From Candidatus Stackebrandtia faecavium (GTDB taxonomy: Bacteria > Actinomycetota > Actinomycetes > Mycobacteriales > Micromonosporaceae), in contig DXIM01000079.1 in the NCBI GenBank assembly GCA_019112895.1, positions 1 to 47,214 of the forward strand: a DNA stretch of 47,214 nt, in the 5' to 3' direction. A program made the translations under genes and the position numbers. Under the pieces are notes generated by a model. The model saw only the letters and a list, made by a program, of their open reading frames with translations, ran no database searches and was not told the DNA's origin. Below are positions 42,984 through 47,214 of this stretch, one piece after another (position 1 is the stretch's first letter; each line of letters opens with the position of its first letter).

Positions 42984-43002
42984 ACACCCACGCGCGCGAC
43001 AC

Positions 43003-44112
43003 TCAGCGGTTGTGCCGCGCCCTGTCCTTCTGAGTCTTGTCAACGGACGTGTCGGTCGTGTCGGAGTCGTTGTCGTCAACGGCATCCGTGGACTCCGATG
43101 CGTCCGTTGCCTTGTCTTCGGGTACGGACCCCGCCGCGTTCGCTTTCTTCTCGCGGCGTTTGGTAACGAACAAGCTCGCCAAGGTCGCCACGGCCAAAAT
43201 GCCCACGATGACGATCAACGACGTCCACTCGTCGATGTCGGGCGCCCAGCCGACGGGTTCCCCGCCGTTGATGAACGGCACGTCGTTATGCGCAAGAGCA
43301 TGGAACACCAGCTTGATACCGATGAACGCGAGGATCGCGGCGAGGCCAGCGGTTAGATAGATCAGTTTCTTGAGCATGCCACCCAGTAGGAAGTAGAGCT
43401 GGCGCAGACCCATCAACGCGAACACGTTGACGGTGAAGACCAGGAACGCTTCCTGCGTGATGCCGAAGGTGGCCGGGATCGAGTCGACCGCGAAAATGAG
43501 GTCCGTGGTTCCCAGCGCGATCATGACGATCAGCAACGGTGTCGCCATCCGTTTGCCGTTCACCTTCGTGAATATGGTGCCCTTACCGTAGCTGTCGCTG
43601 ACGGGGACGACCCGTTTAGCGAAGCGGATGATCGCGTTGTCGGGCGCTTCTTCGTCTTCTTTCGAGAACACCATGTGAATGGCCGTGTAAATCAGGAAGA
43701 AACCGAAGATGAAGAATATCCATACGAAGCGTTCGACGAGTTCAGCACCGATCGCAATGAAGATTGCGCGCAGTATTAGCGCGGTCATGATGCCGACCAT
43801 CAAAGCTTTTTGCTGGAATTTTCGCGGCACTGAGAAGCTCGACATGATCAGCATGAATATGAACAGGTTGTCTATAGACATGCTGTATTCGGTGATGTAA
43901 CCGGTGAAGAATTGGACGCCGTAAGTGTGCCCGGCGAATATCCACACGCCGATTCCGAACAAAACGGCCAGGGCGATGTAGAAAGTCACCCATGATGTTG
44001 CTTCCTTGGTTGAGGGCTCATGCGGACGCCTGCCAATGATGAACAGGTCGATGGTCAGCAAAACGGCCACGACGCTGACAGTAAGGATCCACACCCACAC
44101 AGGGGTTGTCAC
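43003..44112 (-). CDS. TerC/Alx family membrane protein (Mn2+ export)
   Basis: A 369-residue membrane protein with about nine hydrophobic helices. The family's acidic membrane motifs are present: ITEYSMSIDNLFIFMLIM and TTDLIFAVDSIPATFGIT, whose aspartates are thought to bind metal. E. coli Alx and related proteins export manganese; the tellurite-resistance name is historical. The C-terminal 50 residues are a charged Asp/Thr/Lys-rich tail (TDAVDDNDSDTTDTS). It starts at GTG 44112, about 40 bases after a yybP-ykoY riboswitch, so it is likely switched on by Mn2+. It is convergent with the NlpC gene and downstream of the uvrB gene on the same strand. Confidence 0.92.
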   Translation of the reverse strand: MTTPVWVWILTVSVVAVLLTIDLFIIGRRPHEPSTKEATSWVTFYIALAVLFGIGVWIFAGHTYGVQFFTGYITEYSMSIDNLFIFMLIMSSFSVPRKFQQKALMVGIMTALILRAIFIAIGAELVERFVWIFFIFGFFLIYTAIHMVFSKEDEEAPDNAIIRFAKRVVPVSDSYGKGTIFTKVNGKRMATPLLIVMIALGTTDLIFAVDSIPATFGITQEAFLVFTVNVFALMGLRQLYFLLGGMLKKLIYLTAGLAAILAFIGIKLVFHALAHNDVPFINGGEPVGWAPDIDEWTSLIVIVGILAVATLASLFVTKRREKKANAAGSVPEDKATDASESTDAVDDNDSDTTDTSVDKTQKDRARHNR

Positions 44113-44150
44113 GATTCACTTGCCTTTCCGGTATATACGCATAGCGAGAA

Positions 44151-44270
44151 CCGGAAAGTCTCACCCGCCACGCGCTACATGAAACGCTGTGACCAGCACG
44201 CCCGGACAGGTATTAGCGTTCGAACCTGTCGTGCTGACGACCGTGCTGTTGAGTTAGGGTTACTCCCCTT
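44151..44270 (-). promoter_or_regulatory. yybP-ykoY manganese riboswitch
   Basis: On the minus strand GGGGAGTA (44261-44268) begins the element, followed by GGTCGTCAGCACG, CCGGGCGTGCTGG and the closing GTGAGACTTTCC (44153-44164). This matches the yybP-ykoY class, which binds Mn2+ and controls TerC/Alx and other manganese exporters. It lies 38 bases before the GTG start of the TerC gene, in the expected place. Confidence 0.82.
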
Positions 44271-44377
44271 CCGTTCCCCATTATTGTGCCCGACACGTTG
44301 GGTTACTTGCCGTAACACTGGCCCGTCGTGTTGTTGACGCTACACCGAAGGTCCTAAATGTGCGGCTGACTCGTGCA

Positions 44378-46477
<2,100 letters not shown>

Positions 46478-46564
46478 GAACCCAACTTAACGCGCTCGTG
46501 AGACATCTTCTCGCGCGCAAGGGCAACGAATCACCACTTCGCTGCCGACTCGTTAGTCATTGCT

Positions 46565-47214
46565 GTGACAAGCAACGAAAACCGCTCGAAATTTCGCACC
46601 GCGTTGACCTGGGTGGCCTGCGCCGCCATGATCGTCGGAGTCGGGTGGTCGGCGTCCAGCTGCCTCGGCAGCGACGACCCCCAACCCCGGAAACTCACCG
46701 ACTCGGAGGCTGGACGACTGGCAAAAGTGCCGGTGAACAACGCCGCCTCCGACCCCGTCGCCATGTCGGTCACCTTCGATGGTGCCAACGGCGGTGCGAC
46801 CGGGCACGTCGATTGGAAACACCAGCTGGCAAGCGTGGCGATCACTCCCGAAGGCACATCGCAACCCGAACAGCTCGTCCAAGCGGTGCCTGGACTTACC
46901 GCCACTCACACCGCAGATGCCGACTCGGATCCGGCCGCGCCGCCGGCGACGGGCTGGACTGTGCGTGCCTCCTCGTCCGGCCAGGAATCATCGGATCACA
47001 ACGACGACCACCAAGTCTTGGACATAACGCTGTCGGCGGTCCTTTCGCTCGTGCACGATGACGCGGGCGACAAGTCCATCCTCAAAGAAAAGGCATCTTG
47101 GATGAAGGAGGCGAACATTGACGGCGCGGCAGTTGATGTATTCCAGGCTCCGCTCGACCTTGGTACCGCCGAAAAAGGACAGGAAGGTGGCGAGGCGATC
47201 TTTTGGGTGGACCG
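46565..47214 (+). CDS. secreted lipoprotein, 3' end outside window
   Basis: Begins at GTG 46565 and is open to the end of the window (216 residues seen). The N-terminus has Lys/Arg, then a hydrophobic segment (TWVACAAMIVGVGWSASSC), ending in a lipobox-like SASSC, so a lipidated, envelope-bound protein is likely. The rest (VNNAASDPVAMSVTFDGANG, ATPEGTSQPEQ-like stretches, TGWTVRASSSGQESSDHNDD) is acidic, low-complexity in places, and unfamiliar to me. It may be an extracytoplasmic binding domain. Divergent from uvrB, with about 87 bp between them. Confidence 0.75.
   Translation, partial: MTSNENRSKFRTALTWVACAAMIVGVGWSASSCLGSDDPQPRKLTDSEAGRLAKVPVNNAASDPVAMSVTFDGANGGATGHVDWKHQLASVAITPEGTSQPEQLVQAVPGLTATHTADADSDPAAPPATGWTVRASSSGQESSDHNDDHQVLDITLSAVLSLVHDDAGDKSILKEKASWMKEANIDGAAVDVFQAPLDLGTAEKGQEGGEAIFWVD

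Noticed and set aside
46478-46564. LexA/SOS box upstream of uvrB
   Set aside because: I found no CGAAC-N-GTTCG-like element in the gap.

Overview
The window comes from a high-GC Gram-positive actinobacterium. Many genes start with GTG or TTG. One block (30.4-35.0 kb) preserves the order of the mycobacterial Rv1822-Rv1832 region: phosphatidyltransferase, DUF881, small basic protein, DUF881, gcvH, garA, bifunctional nuclease, MerR, gcvP. Other actinobacterial markers are a DUF5999-type protein, a LAL-type LuxR regulator, a PAC2 protein and a DtxR/IdeR-type iron box. I cannot place the genus; a Glycomycetales- or Micromonosporales-like organism is only a guess. No rRNA, tRNA, CRISPR array or insertion sequence was seen.

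Layout. 0-4.2 kb: the start of an aldehyde dehydrogenase gene (its 3' end lies outside the window), a hypothetical protein, a HhH-GPD repair protein, an APH-like kinase and a frameshifted aminoglycoside-adenylyltransferase-like pseudogene. 4.2-4.7 kb: a gene-poor, locally AT-rich stretch with two inverted repeats. 4.7-10.7 kb: MBL-fold hydrolase, tyrosine recombinase, inositol-phosphatase-like protein, serine beta-lactamase-like hydrolase, a Lys/Pro-rich protein, and a PlsC acyltransferase preceded by a perfect 36-bp palindrome. 10.7-13.7 kb (minus): a large LuxR/AAA regulator and a small LuxR-type protein.

14.1-20.4 kb (plus): the most unusual cluster. It encodes a soluble dynamin-like GTPase, a membrane-anchored GrpE-like protein, a second dynamin-like GTPase with a hydrophobic hairpin, an acidic repeat protein, a NYN/PIN-like protein and a membrane J-domain protein. 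It resembles the mycobacterial IniA/IniC theme joined to co-chaperones, but no Hsp70 is present in the window. 20.4-24.9 kb (plus): an iron-box-controlled, overlapping operon of two IucA/IucC (NIS) synthetases and a PLP decarboxylase, likely making a citrate-type siderophore.

25.2-35.0 kb: a DUF5999 protein, a vWA/substrate-binding surface protein carrying an EF-hand-like loop, gcvP behind a tandem glycine riboswitch, then the conserved regulator/gcvH/garA/DUF881/phosphatidyltransferase block. 35.2-39.7 kb: sdhCAB with a clear terminator and a divergent LysR gene. 39.7-43.0 kb: a PAC2 protein, then a dipeptide epimerase and a cytosolic NlpC/P60 peptidase, a likely murein-peptide recycling pair. 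43.0-47.2 kb: a TerC-family manganese exporter behind a yybP-ykoY riboswitch, uvrB, and a divergent lipoprotein gene cut by the window end.
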